A stretch of DNA of 18,158 nt from JARRJY01 sp037388705 (GCA_037388705.1 JARRJY010000077.1:1-18158); one strand, 5' to 3'; shown: positions 1-7,795, numbered from the stretch's first letter. Notes: generated from the letters alone by a model not told the origin. Numbers and translations are program-made.

Positions 1-164
1 CCATAGGTGGTCAGGACAATCTCGTCATTGAGGTTTTCCCGAACAAAACATAAGCCCCGCTGGCCTTCATGAAGCTTGCATTCACGGGGACACAAGTCAC
101 ATTGAATACGCCCGTCATCAAGCTTGTGCCAGTATTTGGTGGGAACAATCGTTTTATCTTCCAT
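1..164 (-). CDS. amrS: AmmeMemoRadiSam system radical SAM enzyme, N-terminal part (runs off window)
   Basis: Only about 54 N-terminal residues are present, because the gene leaves the window at base 1. They begin MEDKTIVPTKYW and include CDLCPRECKL (residues 23-32) and GLCFVR. This cysteine-rich opening is typical of the PflA-related radical SAM enzyme found with the AMMECR1 and Memo proteins. The radical SAM CxxxCxxC cluster motif would lie beyond the window edge. The family's substrate is not established. The ATG is at 164, 51 bases after the stop of the phosphate transporter gene, with only a weak GTAAAG upstream. Family assignment is good; function is unknown. Confidence 0.8.
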   Translation of the reverse strand, partial: MEDKTIVPTKYWHKLDDGRIQCDLCPRECKLHEGQRGLCFVRENLNDEIVLTTY

Positions 165-215
165 CTTTACAGTATAACTAGAAAATCTGCGCTAGTAATT
201 TGATTTCAATCAATA

Positions 216-1793
216 TTATTCAATAAATTGGCGTTCGCTACCGGTTGACAGGTGAAACGTAATACGCTCGATATGGTCGCCAACCCGGGAAATCCAGCGC
301 ACGGCTTCAAGGTAATGGTTGGCCTGCGGGGCGTCGATATTGTCTGTCGCCACGTCTTCCATAATCTCATCGCGAATGGTTTCCAGGGAGTTTTCTATAT
401 TTGAAAGTTCACTTCGAGCATATATGGATGCTTCGTACCAGAGATTATTATGTAGCTCTTCAATAATATGGTTATTGCTTTCAATTATTTTTTGGTTGAT
501 GATATGAAGTTTCTTGTATCTCCTGGCGACTGCCGCACGTTCCGTTTCTGTGCATCGTTTGTATAGTCGCTGAAGATGATCCAATACATGAAGCGTACCA
601 ACAGTTGTTTCATAGTCTTCACCGTGTTGACCGCCAAGATGTAAATTATCAATATAGCTTTGCGTCTGCTCCATGGCAGTATTTAACTCATCGAGTTTTA
701 TTTCTTTTTTCGGTATTTTTCCACCCAGCATATGATTGATGGTATATAGCAAATCAATCAGTTGATTCTTGATGGATGATCTTATGGCAGTTAATGCAAC
801 GGCAGGCTCTTTAAGTAGCGCATTATCAAGGTTTTGCGTATAGATGAGTTGTTCATACTTTATGATGCGTTGAATTAGTCTTGCAAAGCGGCTGGCGAAA
901 GGTAATACAATCATTACACCCAGCAGGTTGAATGTGGTGTGAAAGGCAACCAGCACAATTTCTGGATGAGCTGATACAAATTCAGGGCGGTAAGTTTCCC
1001 ATAAATATTTATAAGGTGTAAGAATGAGGAGGGCACCTAATGCGATAAAAAGATTAAATACAACATGAGATAAACCAGTGCGTCGTGATTCTATAGAGCC
1101 ACCGATGGTTGCAATTGCAGCAGTGACGGTGGTACCGACATCCATACCGATAACAAGTATCATTGCCTGGTCCAGTTGTAGAACACCTGTATATACAGCT
1201 GTTAATGCTGCAGCTACACCCGCGCTGGAAGATTGGGTAATGATAGTGGAAATAATACCAATTAAAAACAGCAATAAAATATCGAGGATAGTATCTGAAG
1301 GTAGGTATTCCGGAGTGAAATATTCTTGTAGTCCAGACATGCCGCTTTGCATCATTGTTATACCGACAAAAATCAAACCAAAGCCTGCAAAACTATAGCC
1401 AATGATGGCAATACGGTTTTTCCCAAATAACTTAAGTATCGTACCTATAAAAATAATCGGTAATACAAAACCGCCAAGGTTAAGTTTTAATCCTAGAAGC
1501 GCAACTATCCAGCCGGTCATTGTTGTGCCGATATTTGCGCCTAAAATAATGCCAAGTGCGGCTGGGAAGGTCATAAGACCAGCACCGACAAATCCGACAG
1601 CGGCTACCGTTGTAGCACTGGATGATTGCAAGATCGCTGTTGATGTCGTACCCGTGATTACGCCGGTAAGAGGTGTATGAGTAAAGCGCATTAAGGCATT
1701 GCGTATCGAGTGACCGGTCAATGAGCGAAGACCATCAGTCATGACGATCATGCCAAGTAAGAATAAACCGAGTCCACCAATTGTTTGAAGCAT
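216..1793 (-). CDS. Na+/phosphate cotransporter family protein with PhoU-like C-terminal domain
   Basis: An inner-membrane protein of 525 residues, expected to move inorganic phosphate with sodium (NptA/YjbB type). The inverted-repeat signature QSSSA occurs twice, at residues 56-60 and 187-191. Each copy is followed by a glycine-rich stretch (GANIGT at 85-90, GMDVGTT at 216-222), as in the two Na_Pi_cotrans repeats. Eight or more hydrophobic segments fill residues 1-310. Residues about 340-520 are charged and helical, like the PhoU domain that is often fused to these transporters. The start codon lies 2 bases after the GNAT stop, so translation is probably coupled. Import or export direction cannot be read from sequence; YjbB relatives export phosphate. 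Confidence 0.92.
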   Translation of the reverse strand: MLQTIGGLGLFLLGMIVMTDGLRSLTGHSIRNALMRFTHTPLTGVITGTTSTAILQSSSATTVAAVGFVGAGLMTFPAALGIILGANIGTTMTGWIVALLGLKLNLGGFVLPIIFIGTILKLFGKNRIAIIGYSFAGFGLIFVGITMMQSGMSGLQEYFTPEYLPSDTILDILLLFLIGIISTIITQSSSAGVAAALTAVYTGVLQLDQAMILVIGMDVGTTVTAAIATIGGSIESRRTGLSHVVFNLFIALGALLILTPYKYLWETYRPEFVSAHPEIVLVAFHTTFNLLGVMIVLPFASRFARLIQRIIKYEQLIYTQNLDNALLKEPAVALTAIRSSIKNQLIDLLYTINHMLGGKIPKKEIKLDELNTAMEQTQSYIDNLHLGGQHGEDYETTVGTLHVLDHLQRLYKRCTETERAAVARRYKKLHIINQKIIESNNHIIEELHNNLWYEASIYARSELSNIENSLETIRDEIMEDVATDNIDAPQANHYLEAVRWISRVGDHIERITFHLSTGSERQFIE

Positions 1794-1795
1794 AG

Positions 1796-2233
1796 CTATA
1801 ATTTTTTCTTCATAAGAAAATGTTGGATATCACCATATAATAGGTGAGAAGCTTTCTCAATTTTATATCCATGTTTCTCATAAAACGCAACGGCACTTTC
1901 ACGGGCATGGAGGATTATTTCCCTGGCGATATGCTTTAATGCTTCTTCTTCCAGAGCGTTTAATATCATTGTTCCAAGCCCCATGTCTCGGTATTCAGGC
2001 AGCACAGCCATGTAGCGAATTTGAGCAGTATTTTTACCAGTGAAATGTATGCGACCCGAGGCAAGTATTTGATCATCCTGATTAAGGATGATTTTGTGTA
2101 TAGAGCTATCTTCAAGCTCGTCTTTTTCACTACCCTTAGGTTGATACCATGGCTTTCGAAGAATTTCCCATCGCAGATCGTAGTAAGCGTTCCATTCTTT
2201 TTCTGTTGATGGGGAGGAAATTTGGTAGTTCAC
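1796..2233 (-). CDS. GNAT family N-acetyltransferase
   Basis: A small single-domain acetyl-CoA-dependent acetyltransferase. The acetyl-CoA loop is visible as PEYRDMGLGTMIL, preceded by the strand IRYMAVL. The C-terminal AVAFYEKHGYK is the usual GNAT motif B. The substrate is unknown. The start is uncertain. The frame is open back to a TTG at 2263, which would overlap the upstream oxygenase gene by 29 bases. I prefer the GTG at 2233, directly after that gene's stop, which gives an N-terminus MNYQISSP close to the start of the fold. Neither start has a good ribosome binding site, so coupling to the upstream gene is likely. Confidence 0.85.
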   Translation of the reverse strand: MNYQISSPSTEKEWNAYYDLRWEILRKPWYQPKGSEKDELEDSSIHKIILNQDDQILASGRIHFTGKNTAQIRYMAVLPEYRDMGLGTMILNALEEEALKHIAREIILHARESAVAFYEKHGYKIEKASHLLYGDIQHFLMKKKL

Positions 2234-2234
2234 A

Positions 2235-2816
2235 TCAGGCAAAAACGACCCATGTGGTTGCAATATATTTTATACCTTCATTGACTGTGCAAGCGCGATG
2301 TTCGTGAGTCCAGAAAGGAGGGAATAGAACAAGTTTTCCTGCTTCTGGTGTTACCTTGATATCCTGGTATAAAAACTCAGTTTCACCCCCCGGGCCTGGG
2401 ACATCATTCAAATACCAGAGTGCAACCAGTTGGCGCATAGCAAAGTCATGGCTGCCACCGTCAATATGCCAGTGATAATATTCACCTGGATTATAACGTT
2501 GTATGCCATAACCCATATCTTTGAATGGCCCTTTGAAGTAGGGGAAGGTTTCTCTGAACTCTTTAATAGCGGTGGCGAGTGATTGGAACAGGGCACGATC
2601 AANNNNNNNNNNNNNNNNNTTTTTTATGCTTTGATCTTGCGATACAGTCTGGCCAAGTCGGCCTGCATATTGTTCTTCGGCGTGTTTTTCGAAACGCTGA
2701 ATCATTTCGGTACACAATGATTTATCCAGCGCATTATGTTGCTCATAGATAAAAGTATTGGGTTTAACTTCTTTTATAGTTTTTAAAGGCGTGATGGATT
2801 GTTCAATTTGTGGCAT
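2235..2816 (-). CDS. 2OG-Fe(II) oxygenase (prolyl 4-hydroxylase-like fold), interrupted by a sequence gap
   Basis: A soluble double-stranded beta-helix oxygenase using Fe(II), O2 and 2-oxoglutarate. The iron triad appears to be H117 and D119 (in YYHWHIDGG) and H173 (in FWTHEHRA). K183, ten residues after the distal His, fits the 2-oxoglutarate carboxylate ligand. GPFKDMGYGIQRY and LNDVPGPGGETEF are characteristic core strands. Seventeen Ns at 2603-2619 replace residues about 66-72. The frame is kept across them, but the spacing SIK-to-DRALF looks short for this fold, so the gap may really be longer. The substrate is unknown. The gene abuts the GNAT gene downstream. The ATG at 2816 has AAGAAG upstream. 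Confidence 0.85.
   Translation of the reverse strand: MPQIEQSITPLKTIKEVKPNTFIYEQHNALDKSLCTEMIQRFEKHAEEQYAGRLGQTVSQDQSIKXXXXXXXDRALFQSLATAIKEFRETFPYFKGPFKDMGYGIQRYNPGEYYHWHIDGGSHDFAMRQLVALWYLNDVPGPGGETEFLYQDIKVTPEAGKLVLFPPFWTHEHRACTVNEGIKYIATTWVVFA
2603..2619. other. Assembly gap of 17 unknown bases
   Basis: A run of 17 N lies inside the 2OG-Fe(II) oxygenase gene, followed on the + strand by a run of seven T. The run length may be an estimate rather than a measured size. It marks the sequence as draft quality at this point. Confidence 0.99.
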
Positions 2817-2860
2817 GGGAAACTTCTTGATTCAGGTGTTTTCTGGAAAAGTAAATTGTC

Positions 2861-3901
2861 CTACAGACGATGCGATTCAATCAAGTCTTCAATTGCTGAT
2901 TTTAGGTCTTCTTGATTTTTGTCAAGAGCAAGTACTTTGTCACAAACAGACTGCCAATGTTGCAGGGCAATCTCGTTTTGTTGTTTTAATATGGAAAAGT
3001 CATTTGATCCGCTCCATTCTTCGTAGGCCTTTTGTAAACCCGGGTAAAGATGTTTACGCATATTATTCAGGTTACCCATATAAAAGTGTATTGAAGCTTC
3101 ATTTTGTTGTTCCAGTAATTCTGGAAATGTTGATAATGAATCAGCCAGGTGATCCCTGATAGCCCTTAACATGATTTCAGCTTTTGAATGAGGTAAATTT
3201 ACCAGTAATTCTTCCCATGCATTGCCAAGATATTCTCCAGCCTTGATTTCACCAACTTCATGTAGAAGCATCGCGCGGGTTTCAGCCTCAGTCATTTGCT
3301 CAAGGGCATTTTCAATGTCATGCTTAAAATCATAGAAGGACAGTGCTCGCCCCATTGCATTGTCTGGCTGGTTCCAGTTCCAGGTCTCCAGTTTTTCCCA
3401 TAACAATCTTTTTAGCGATTCGCGACGTATAAATATGGTATTTCCCTGGGTCATCCCAGGTGGTGATGTAAGATCGCGCGCATATTCTTCTGAAGAGATT
3501 AAAACGGTATAGCCATTATGTTCCTGGCGACTTTCAAGTTTGCCAAGGAAGAAATGGGGTTTGTTATTTATGCCAAGGCCACCGCTATAAACCAGACCTT
3601 TAACATTCAAAATATCGTTAATAGATTGATGCTCAAAAGGATTAAAGGACTGCCTGCCCATAGTAATGTCTTCAAATTCACTATCTTCAAGACTTTCCCA
3701 GAGATTTTCACGTTGACGTAACCAGCTTCCTACCTGTTCATGTGGTAGGGAGTCCTGGAAGGTCTGTTTTTGTTCCCAGCGATAAAATTCACGCATTTTC
3801 ATCAAGTAGATACAAAGCGTGTAGTTACCTGCATGAAGGGCGTCGGAAATATGGCAGTTCTTTTGAACGGTGTCTTTGAGCTCTTGTAACCCTGAATTCA
3901 T
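2861..3901 (-). CDS. Conserved protein of unknown function, possibly Sfum_1244 family
   Basis: A soluble protein of 346 residues with no signal peptide or membrane segment. The start, MNSGLQELKDTVQKNCHISD, followed by AGNYTLCIYLMKMREFYRWE, resembles a conserved uncharacterised family that I recall being annotated as Sfum_1244; that name is from memory and weak. Residues 210-235 contain MLLHEVGEIKAGEYLG, and the C-terminal third is strongly helical. An upstream ATG at 3925 exists. The ATG at 3901 is preferred because it has AGGTG five bases upstream, and the promoter at 3935-3963 would begin transcription almost at 3925. It is the first gene of the leftward block. No function is proposed. Confidence 0.8.
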   Translation of the reverse strand: MNSGLQELKDTVQKNCHISDALHAGNYTLCIYLMKMREFYRWEQKQTFQDSLPHEQVGSWLRQRENLWESLEDSEFEDITMGRQSFNPFEHQSINDILNVKGLVYSGGLGINNKPHFFLGKLESRQEHNGYTVLISSEEYARDLTSPPGMTQGNTIFIRRESLKRLLWEKLETWNWNQPDNAMGRALSFYDFKHDIENALEQMTEAETRAMLLHEVGEIKAGEYLGNAWEELLVNLPHSKAEIMLRAIRDHLADSLSTFPELLEQQNEASIHFYMGNLNNMRKHLYPGLQKAYEEWSGSNDFSILKQQNEIALQHWQSVCDKVLALDKNQEDLKSAIEDLIESHRL

Positions 3902-3934
3902 TGATACACCTGATATAAACAACATAAAGAAAGT

Positions 3935-3963
3935 ATAATATTGTTTTCAGGTTAAGAAACCAA
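3935..3963 (-). promoter_or_regulatory. Sigma70 promoter for the leftward block
   Basis: On the minus strand a -35 box TTGGTT (3963-3958) and a -10 box TATTAT (3940-3935) are separated by exactly 17 bases. The expected transcription start, near 3928, leaves a leader of about 27 bases before the ATG at 3901. The genes downstream (conserved protein, oxygenase, GNAT, transporter) are closely packed and could share this transcript. Confidence 0.6.
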
Positions 3964-4054
3964 GTAAAATACTATGATATTTTTCCTGTTCTACTTGAAA
4001 AAGTACTTTAGGTTTGTAACTTAAGTATATGAATTAATTTGTTTTGAGGTCGTT

Positions 4055-4609
4055 ATGGTACGTATTAAAAGTCGCTGGAGTAAAAAAGATAAAACCCACA
4101 CACCTGAAGAAATCGGTGGTGCCATGGCGTTTATTATCTGGAAACTGGCAATGAATGTCGTGTTAAGCATGGAAAATGCCCAGTATAAGACTGAAACCCA
4201 GCAGGACCGCATTGATATCATTACCGAGGTTCTGATTTTCTGTATCCATATTGCCGATCGTATGACCATTGAGCGCTTTGATGAAAACGAGCGTATGGAA
4301 TTTATGACAGCGCTGGCAGGCAAATGCGCCAAGCATCTAGAGGACAACATGCGAGATCTTGGCAAGAAAGGGGAGTTTAAACAGCCGTTTATCGAGCTGA
4401 TGAATCAACGTTTTGCCGATTATGCCGGATTCGCTTTTGATGAGGATGAAGGCCCCAGTTTTGTCATGAGCCGTTTCTTTGGTGACAAGGTAAAACAGGT
4501 CATGAAAAATGAAGATGACAAGAAATGGGTCGGCCAGCAAATGATTGATATCGAGGTGCCTGAAATCATGGATCACTTCAAACGTGCCATTCCAAATTTA
4601 TTCCGTTAA
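4055..4609 (+). CDS. Conserved hypothetical protein, 184 residues
   Basis: Not recognised. It is a soluble, mostly helical, charged protein with no signal peptide. Visible stretches are EEIGGAMAFIIWKLAMNVVL (residues 19-38), a helix with an amphipathic look, a Met-rich middle (DRMTIERFDENERMEFM) and an acidic segment FDEDEGPSF. The start is clear: GAGGT lies 5 bases before the ATG. It is a single-gene unit, divergent from the leftward block and convergent with the 64-residue gene, ending at the shared terminator at 4632-4658. The context near a dsrS-like cluster may be meaningful, but nothing in the protein itself shows a role in sulfur metabolism. Confidence 0.8.
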   Translation: MVRIKSRWSKKDKTHTPEEIGGAMAFIIWKLAMNVVLSMENAQYKTETQQDRIDIITEVLIFCIHIADRMTIERFDENERMEFMTALAGKCAKHLEDNMRDLGKKGEFKQPFIELMNQRFADYAGFAFDEDEGPSFVMSRFFGDKVKQVMKNEDDKKWVGQQMIDIEVPEIMDHFKRAIPNLFR

Positions 4610-4631
4610 ATTTTAATAACCAGGCAAATAA

Positions 4632-4658
4632 AAAAGGCCGCTCAAAGAGCGGCCTTTT
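4632..4658. terminator. Bidirectional rho-independent terminator
   Basis: An 8-bp perfect GC-rich stem, GGCCGCTC (4636-4643) with GAGCGGCC (4647-4654), closes on an AAA loop. AAAA on the left and TTTT on the right flank it, so it works in both directions. It sits 22 bases after the 184-residue gene and 22 bases after the end of the convergent 64-residue gene. Confidence 0.93.
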
Positions 4659-4680
4659 CAATTCAGTTAAGTAAAACTAA

Positions 4681-4875
4681 TTATTTAGTCCACTTAGAGA
4701 AGTTGTCTTGAGAACGTTCTTTGCCGTCTTCAAAACCAGCGCTGTAAGCTTCATTTACACGTTGCTCTTCACGCTCTGGGTTGTGCAGGTAGCCACCTTG
4801 CCAACCTTGGATGTACTCAGGGTCAACGCCCATTTCTTCCATTTTAGTTACTGCATCATAATATTCTTGGTTCAT
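4681..4875 (-). CDS. Small acidic protein, 64 residues, unknown function
   Basis: Not assigned to a named family. The protein is soluble and polar, with an aromatic/glycine core: EMGVDPEYIQGWQGGYLHNP (residues 14-33), then charged helices and NEAYSAGFEDGKERS. It is a convincing gene: GAGGAGAG lies 4 bases before the ATG, a near-consensus promoter lies just upstream (4900-4928), and a strong terminator follows. This makes it an independent unit that looks well expressed. It follows the TrpD-like gene by 53 bases and could also be read from that gene's transcript. The two conserved GW/GG and AG-ED stretches suggest a short binding fold, not an enzyme. Confidence 0.8.
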   Translation of the reverse strand: MNQEYYDAVTKMEEMGVDPEYIQGWQGGYLHNPEREEQRVNEAYSAGFEDGKERSQDNFSKWTK

Positions 4876-4899
4876 GAGTCTCTCCTCGTTCGAAACGCA

Positions 4900-4928
4900 A
4901 TTATCTCAATTTCAACAAAATCGTTCAA
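4900..4928 (-). promoter_or_regulatory. Sigma70 promoter for the 64-residue gene
   Basis: On the minus strand, -35 TTGAAC (4928-4923) and -10 GATAAT (4905-4900) have a 17-base spacer. The -35 box starts directly after the TrpD-like stop codon. The predicted start near 4893 gives a leader of about 17 bases carrying the strong ribosome binding site. Confidence 0.65.
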
Positions 4929-6041
4929 CTATTTGCCCGCTTCAAAGTGGGCCAGGGCCTGTCCATTGTCCAGGACCTTTCGAATCATTTCTGCACCTGC
5001 TTCCAGGCTGTCTGCACGCCCCAGGTGTGACAGGGTAATCGCACCAGCATAAACAAGGCTATCATAAGCCGGGCCTTTTTCGCCTTTCAGGGCAGCCATT
5101 CCTGCCTGCGCGGCACGCTCTGCAGCGGCGTCAGCATCGAATGGGTTCGCGATATTATCTGCTTGCTCCACCTGTGGCAAATCTTTTGGCAGCGGAACCG
5201 CGCGGGTTGACTGTTCAATACCCAGGCTTTTCGGGTCCAGGGGGCGTTGTTGTTCTTCACCCTTATCATGGAAGGAGAACAGCTTGCCTTCCTGCTGCAG
5301 AGACGGAATAACGCCGCCTTCCACACCACGTACAATCATGGCACTGTCAAAGCCTGAAAAACGGGCAAGTTCAGAGTAAATCGGGGGATAAGCCTTGTGG
5401 ACAAACCCGGTGAGCAGGTGTGTTGCTTTACGACCAACAAGTGGGCGTTGCAGTACTTCTACTGTGGTCAGTGCCTGGCGCTTGATAATACGGCTGCGCA
5501 GGGGTAGCAAATCATGTAATGGCTTACAGAATTTGGATTGATCCAGGTAGGCCCAGCCAGCATCAGGATTGCCCAGCTGTTCGGCGGCTTCGCTAGAGCG
5601 CATGTCAACACGTTTACCCACCGCCTTGAAGATTTTGTAGGGTGTGACACCGAGTTTTGGGCCTACTTCATTCAGACCCTGGATAAAGGTAGGCAGTCCA
5701 GTTGCAGCAAGGGTTGCGGGTAAAAATGCAGATACCGGTAAACCACGGGTATAACCGTCATAAGGGTCAGCGATATCCAGTAGCTCATCAACGGGGGCTT
5801 CAACGATGTCTGTGCTATTCTTGAGTGCCTGCAGAATGCCCTTGAATTCATCCATGGTTTCGCGTTTCATGCGCAGGGCAATGAAGAATACGGCGGCCTG
5901 TACGGGATCAGCTGCATCCTGCAGAACATATTCCATGGCAGCCAGGCTTTCTTCATAGGAGAGGTCCTTGCTGTATTCAGGGCCTGTAGCGACCTTCTGA
6001 ATAGCGGAACGCATGGCTAAAGCTGCTTCATTTGCACTCAT
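4929..6041 (-). CDS. TrpD-like (anthranilate phosphoribosyltransferase fold) protein lacking the PRPP loop
   Basis: A 370-residue protein with the layout of the glycosyltransferase family 3 / TrpD fold. It has an N-terminal helical domain (AALAMRSAIQKVATG, then DPVQAAVFFIALRMKRETMDE), a core, and a C-terminal domain with MIVRGVEGGVIPSLQQ where TrpD has VVHGxxGLDE. In TrpD the core begins DIVGTGGDG, which binds phosphoribosyl diphosphate. Here it reads DIADPYDG (residues 89-96), and the later KHGNR is replaced by FIQGLN, so TrpD activity is unlikely. No other trp genes are nearby. E. coli YbiB (TrpD2), a nucleic-acid-binding relative, is a possible analogue. An ATG at 6071 is in frame but lacks a ribosome binding site; the ATG at 6041 is chosen. 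Confidence 0.75.
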   Translation of the reverse strand: MSANEAALAMRSAIQKVATGPEYSKDLSYEESLAAMEYVLQDAADPVQAAVFFIALRMKRETMDEFKGILQALKNSTDIVEAPVDELLDIADPYDGYTRGLPVSAFLPATLAATGLPTFIQGLNEVGPKLGVTPYKIFKAVGKRVDMRSSEAAEQLGNPDAGWAYLDQSKFCKPLHDLLPLRSRIIKRQALTTVEVLQRPLVGRKATHLLTGFVHKAYPPIYSELARFSGFDSAMIVRGVEGGVIPSLQQEGKLFSFHDKGEEQQRPLDPKSLGIEQSTRAVPLPKDLPQVEQADNIANPFDADAAAERAAQAGMAALKGEKGPAYDSLVYAGAITLSHLGRADSLEAGAEMIRKVLDNGQALAHFEAGK

Positions 6042-6133
6042 AAATTTGTCTCGTCTGTTAAATATCCGCATAAAGTAGCGGTATATTGTCAGGCTACGGG
6101 AGTATACCCAACTATATTAGTAAAACCATATAT

Positions 6134-6227
6134 CCCTATAGAGGGGGAAAATGCTCATTTATCCTATCGCTAACAGGAAATACTTGAGTAGATGCGTAGG
6201 ATAAGTAAATCAGGATATACTATAGGG
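6134..6227. repeat. Nested inverted repeats in the divergent intergenic region
   Basis: Outer arms CCCTATAG (6134-6141) and CTATAGGG (6220-6227) enclose inner arms TTATCCTATCGC (6159-6170) and GCGTAGGATAA (6194-6204). The inner arms pair with one bulged base and leave a 23-base loop. The gaps between outer and inner arms are similar, 17 and 15 bases. A -10-like TATACT (6216-6221) overlaps the right outer arm, but no good -35 was found. The repeats could be operator sites or a hairpin controlling the downstream operon. Confidence 0.45.
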
Positions 6228-6264
6228 CTAGTAACGACAATTTCAATGCCAGTTGGAGCTGAAA

Positions 6265-6696
6265 ATGACTGAAGATAGTAATGATTTAATGGATTTTAGC
6301 AGTGCGATGGCTGCATTTGAGGCCAAGAACTTTGCACGTGCTGCTCAGTCTTTAGGGCCTTTTGCAGAAAAAGGGAATGCAGAGGCCCAGCATCGCTTGG
6401 CCATCATGTACCAGAACGGCCTGGGTGTTGCCAAAAATGACCTCATGGCAGTGAAATGGATGAAGGCTGCGGCTGAGCAGGGCTATCCTGTCGCTCAACA
6501 CGGCCTGGGTTTCATGTTCATGGAAGGTGACTGTGTCGAGAAAGATCCGGCAAAAGCACTGGAATGGTTTGAAAAGGCTGCCGAGCAGGGCATGGTGGGT
6601 TCCATGACAACCATTGCCATGATGTACGATGAGGGGAACGGGGTTGAAATGGACAAAGAAAAAGCACAGGAATGGTATAAGAAAGCCGGTTTCTAA
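6265..6696 (+). CDS. Sel1-repeat (TPR-like) protein
   Basis: A soluble protein of 143 residues, built almost entirely of Sel1-type helical repeats, which mediate protein-protein contacts. Three repeats are visible: AEAQHRLAIMYQNGLGV, PVAQHGLGFMFMEGDCV and GSMTTIAMMYDEGNGV. Each is followed by the A-A-x-W-x-x-A-A-E-Q-G type second helix (MKAAAEQG, FEKAAEQG). There is no signal peptide, so it acts in the cytoplasm. The ATG at 6265 is chosen over an in-frame TTG at 6253 because GGAG lies six bases before it. It is the first gene of the putative five-gene operon, 34 bases before the AAA+ gene, and is a plausible adaptor for that module. Confidence 0.88.
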   Translation: MTEDSNDLMDFSSAMAAFEAKNFARAAQSLGPFAEKGNAEAQHRLAIMYQNGLGVAKNDLMAVKWMKAAAEQGYPVAQHGLGFMFMEGDCVEKDPAKALEWFEKAAEQGMVGSMTTIAMMYDEGNGVEMDKEKAQEWYKKAGF

Positions 6697-6730
6697 TATT
6701 AGATTTATTTGAAGGATTAAGAAGTAAGAT

Positions 6731-7774
6731 ATGCGTCCCGCTCATTTATATACAGTACTTGATAGAGAATTCGCCAGTACCAAAGAAGGTCATCACACAC
6801 CTGTTATGTTGTGGGGACCACCCGGTGTCGGTAAATCACAGATCATTTCGCACGTAGCAGAAAAGCATGATGTGCCGATTATTGATATTCGATTATCGCA
6901 AATGGAGCCTAGTGATTTGCGCGGCATACCTTTTCGAAATGAAGAAATGGTGGAATGGGCGATACCTTCCATGTTGCCTGATACCAAACGTCATGGTGAA
7001 CAGGGTATTTTATTTCTCGATGAAATTACTTCAGCGCCACCTACCGTTTCTGCGGCTGCTTACCAGTTAATCCTTGATCGCAAGCTAGGTGAATACGAGG
7101 TGCCAGAAGGCTGGGCCATCTTTGCAGCTGGTAATCGCCAGGGTGATCGCGGAGTGACTTATACCATGCCATCACCTCTGGCTAATCGTTTTTCACATTT
7201 TGAATTTGAAGTGAACCTGGATGACTGGGTTGCCTGGGCCTATGCCAATGGCATTGATGAACGAGTTATAGGTTTTCTACGTTTCCGCCCAGAATTATTA
7301 TTTAACTTTGAACCAGAAAACACTGATAAGGCATTCCCTACTCCACGCACATGGGAGTTTGCTCATCGCGCAATTCAGAAATTTGAACATCAACATGATA
7401 TTCGCATGGAAGCATTTAAGGCATGCGTTGGGCCAGCGGCTGGTGTTGAACTCAATGCTTTCATTGATAATCTGGATCAGTTACCCGACATTGATGCTAT
7501 TGTAAATGGTGAAATGTTACCTGCACCCAAGGAAATCGATTTGCAATATGCGGTAGCCGCGTCACTGGTAGGCCGTGCCATTCGTGCCAAAGATACTGAA
7601 CAGGCAGGCGCTGTACACGGAAATATTCTGGACTATGCCAGCGTGTTCCCACAGAAAGAAATGGGTGTCATGCTGGTATCTGATTTACATCGTGCTATAG
7701 GCTCCGATATTTTTAATGTACCGCAGTTTGCACAATGGTCGAACGCCGTGGCGGATGTGATGCTTTACGGATAA
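6731..7774 (+). CDS. MoxR-type AAA+ ATPase
   Basis: A 347-residue cytoplasmic ATPase. The Walker A motif GPPGVGKS is at residues 29-36, Walker B GILFLDE ends at residue 98, and sensor-1 Asn is in AAGNRQGD (135). PSDLRGIPF and the segment SPLANRFSHFEFEV (with the arginine-finger-like R) match MoxR-family proteins that work with a VWA-domain partner. Such pairs (NorQ/NorD, CbbQ/CbbO, RavA/ViaA) activate metalloenzymes by remodelling them with ATP. The C-terminal 130 residues form the lid and a family-specific extension. The VWA gene follows 21 bases later, as expected for this pairing. The client is unknown; the DsrS and glutaredoxin neighbours point to sulfur metabolism as inference. Confidence 0.9.
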   Translation: MRPAHLYTVLDREFASTKEGHHTPVMLWGPPGVGKSQIISHVAEKHDVPIIDIRLSQMEPSDLRGIPFRNEEMVEWAIPSMLPDTKRHGEQGILFLDEITSAPPTVSAAAYQLILDRKLGEYEVPEGWAIFAAGNRQGDRGVTYTMPSPLANRFSHFEFEVNLDDWVAWAYANGIDERVIGFLRFRPELLFNFEPENTDKAFPTPRTWEFAHRAIQKFEHQHDIRMEAFKACVGPAAGVELNAFIDNLDQLPDIDAIVNGEMLPAPKEIDLQYAVAASLVGRAIRAKDTEQAGAVHGNILDYASVFPQKEMGVMLVSDLHRAIGSDIFNVPQFAQWSNAVADVMLYG

Positions 7775-7795
7775 TATTGCTTCTTCTTTAGAAAC

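Noticed and set aside
1078..1680. Open frames on the + strand within the phosphate transporter gene (1078-1398 and 1402-1680)
   Set aside because: They lie antisense to a well-supported transporter, have no ribosome binding site and no recognisable motif.
2758..3159. Rightward 133-residue frame
   Set aside because: It spans the end of one leftward gene and the start of another, antisense to both, with no family resemblance.
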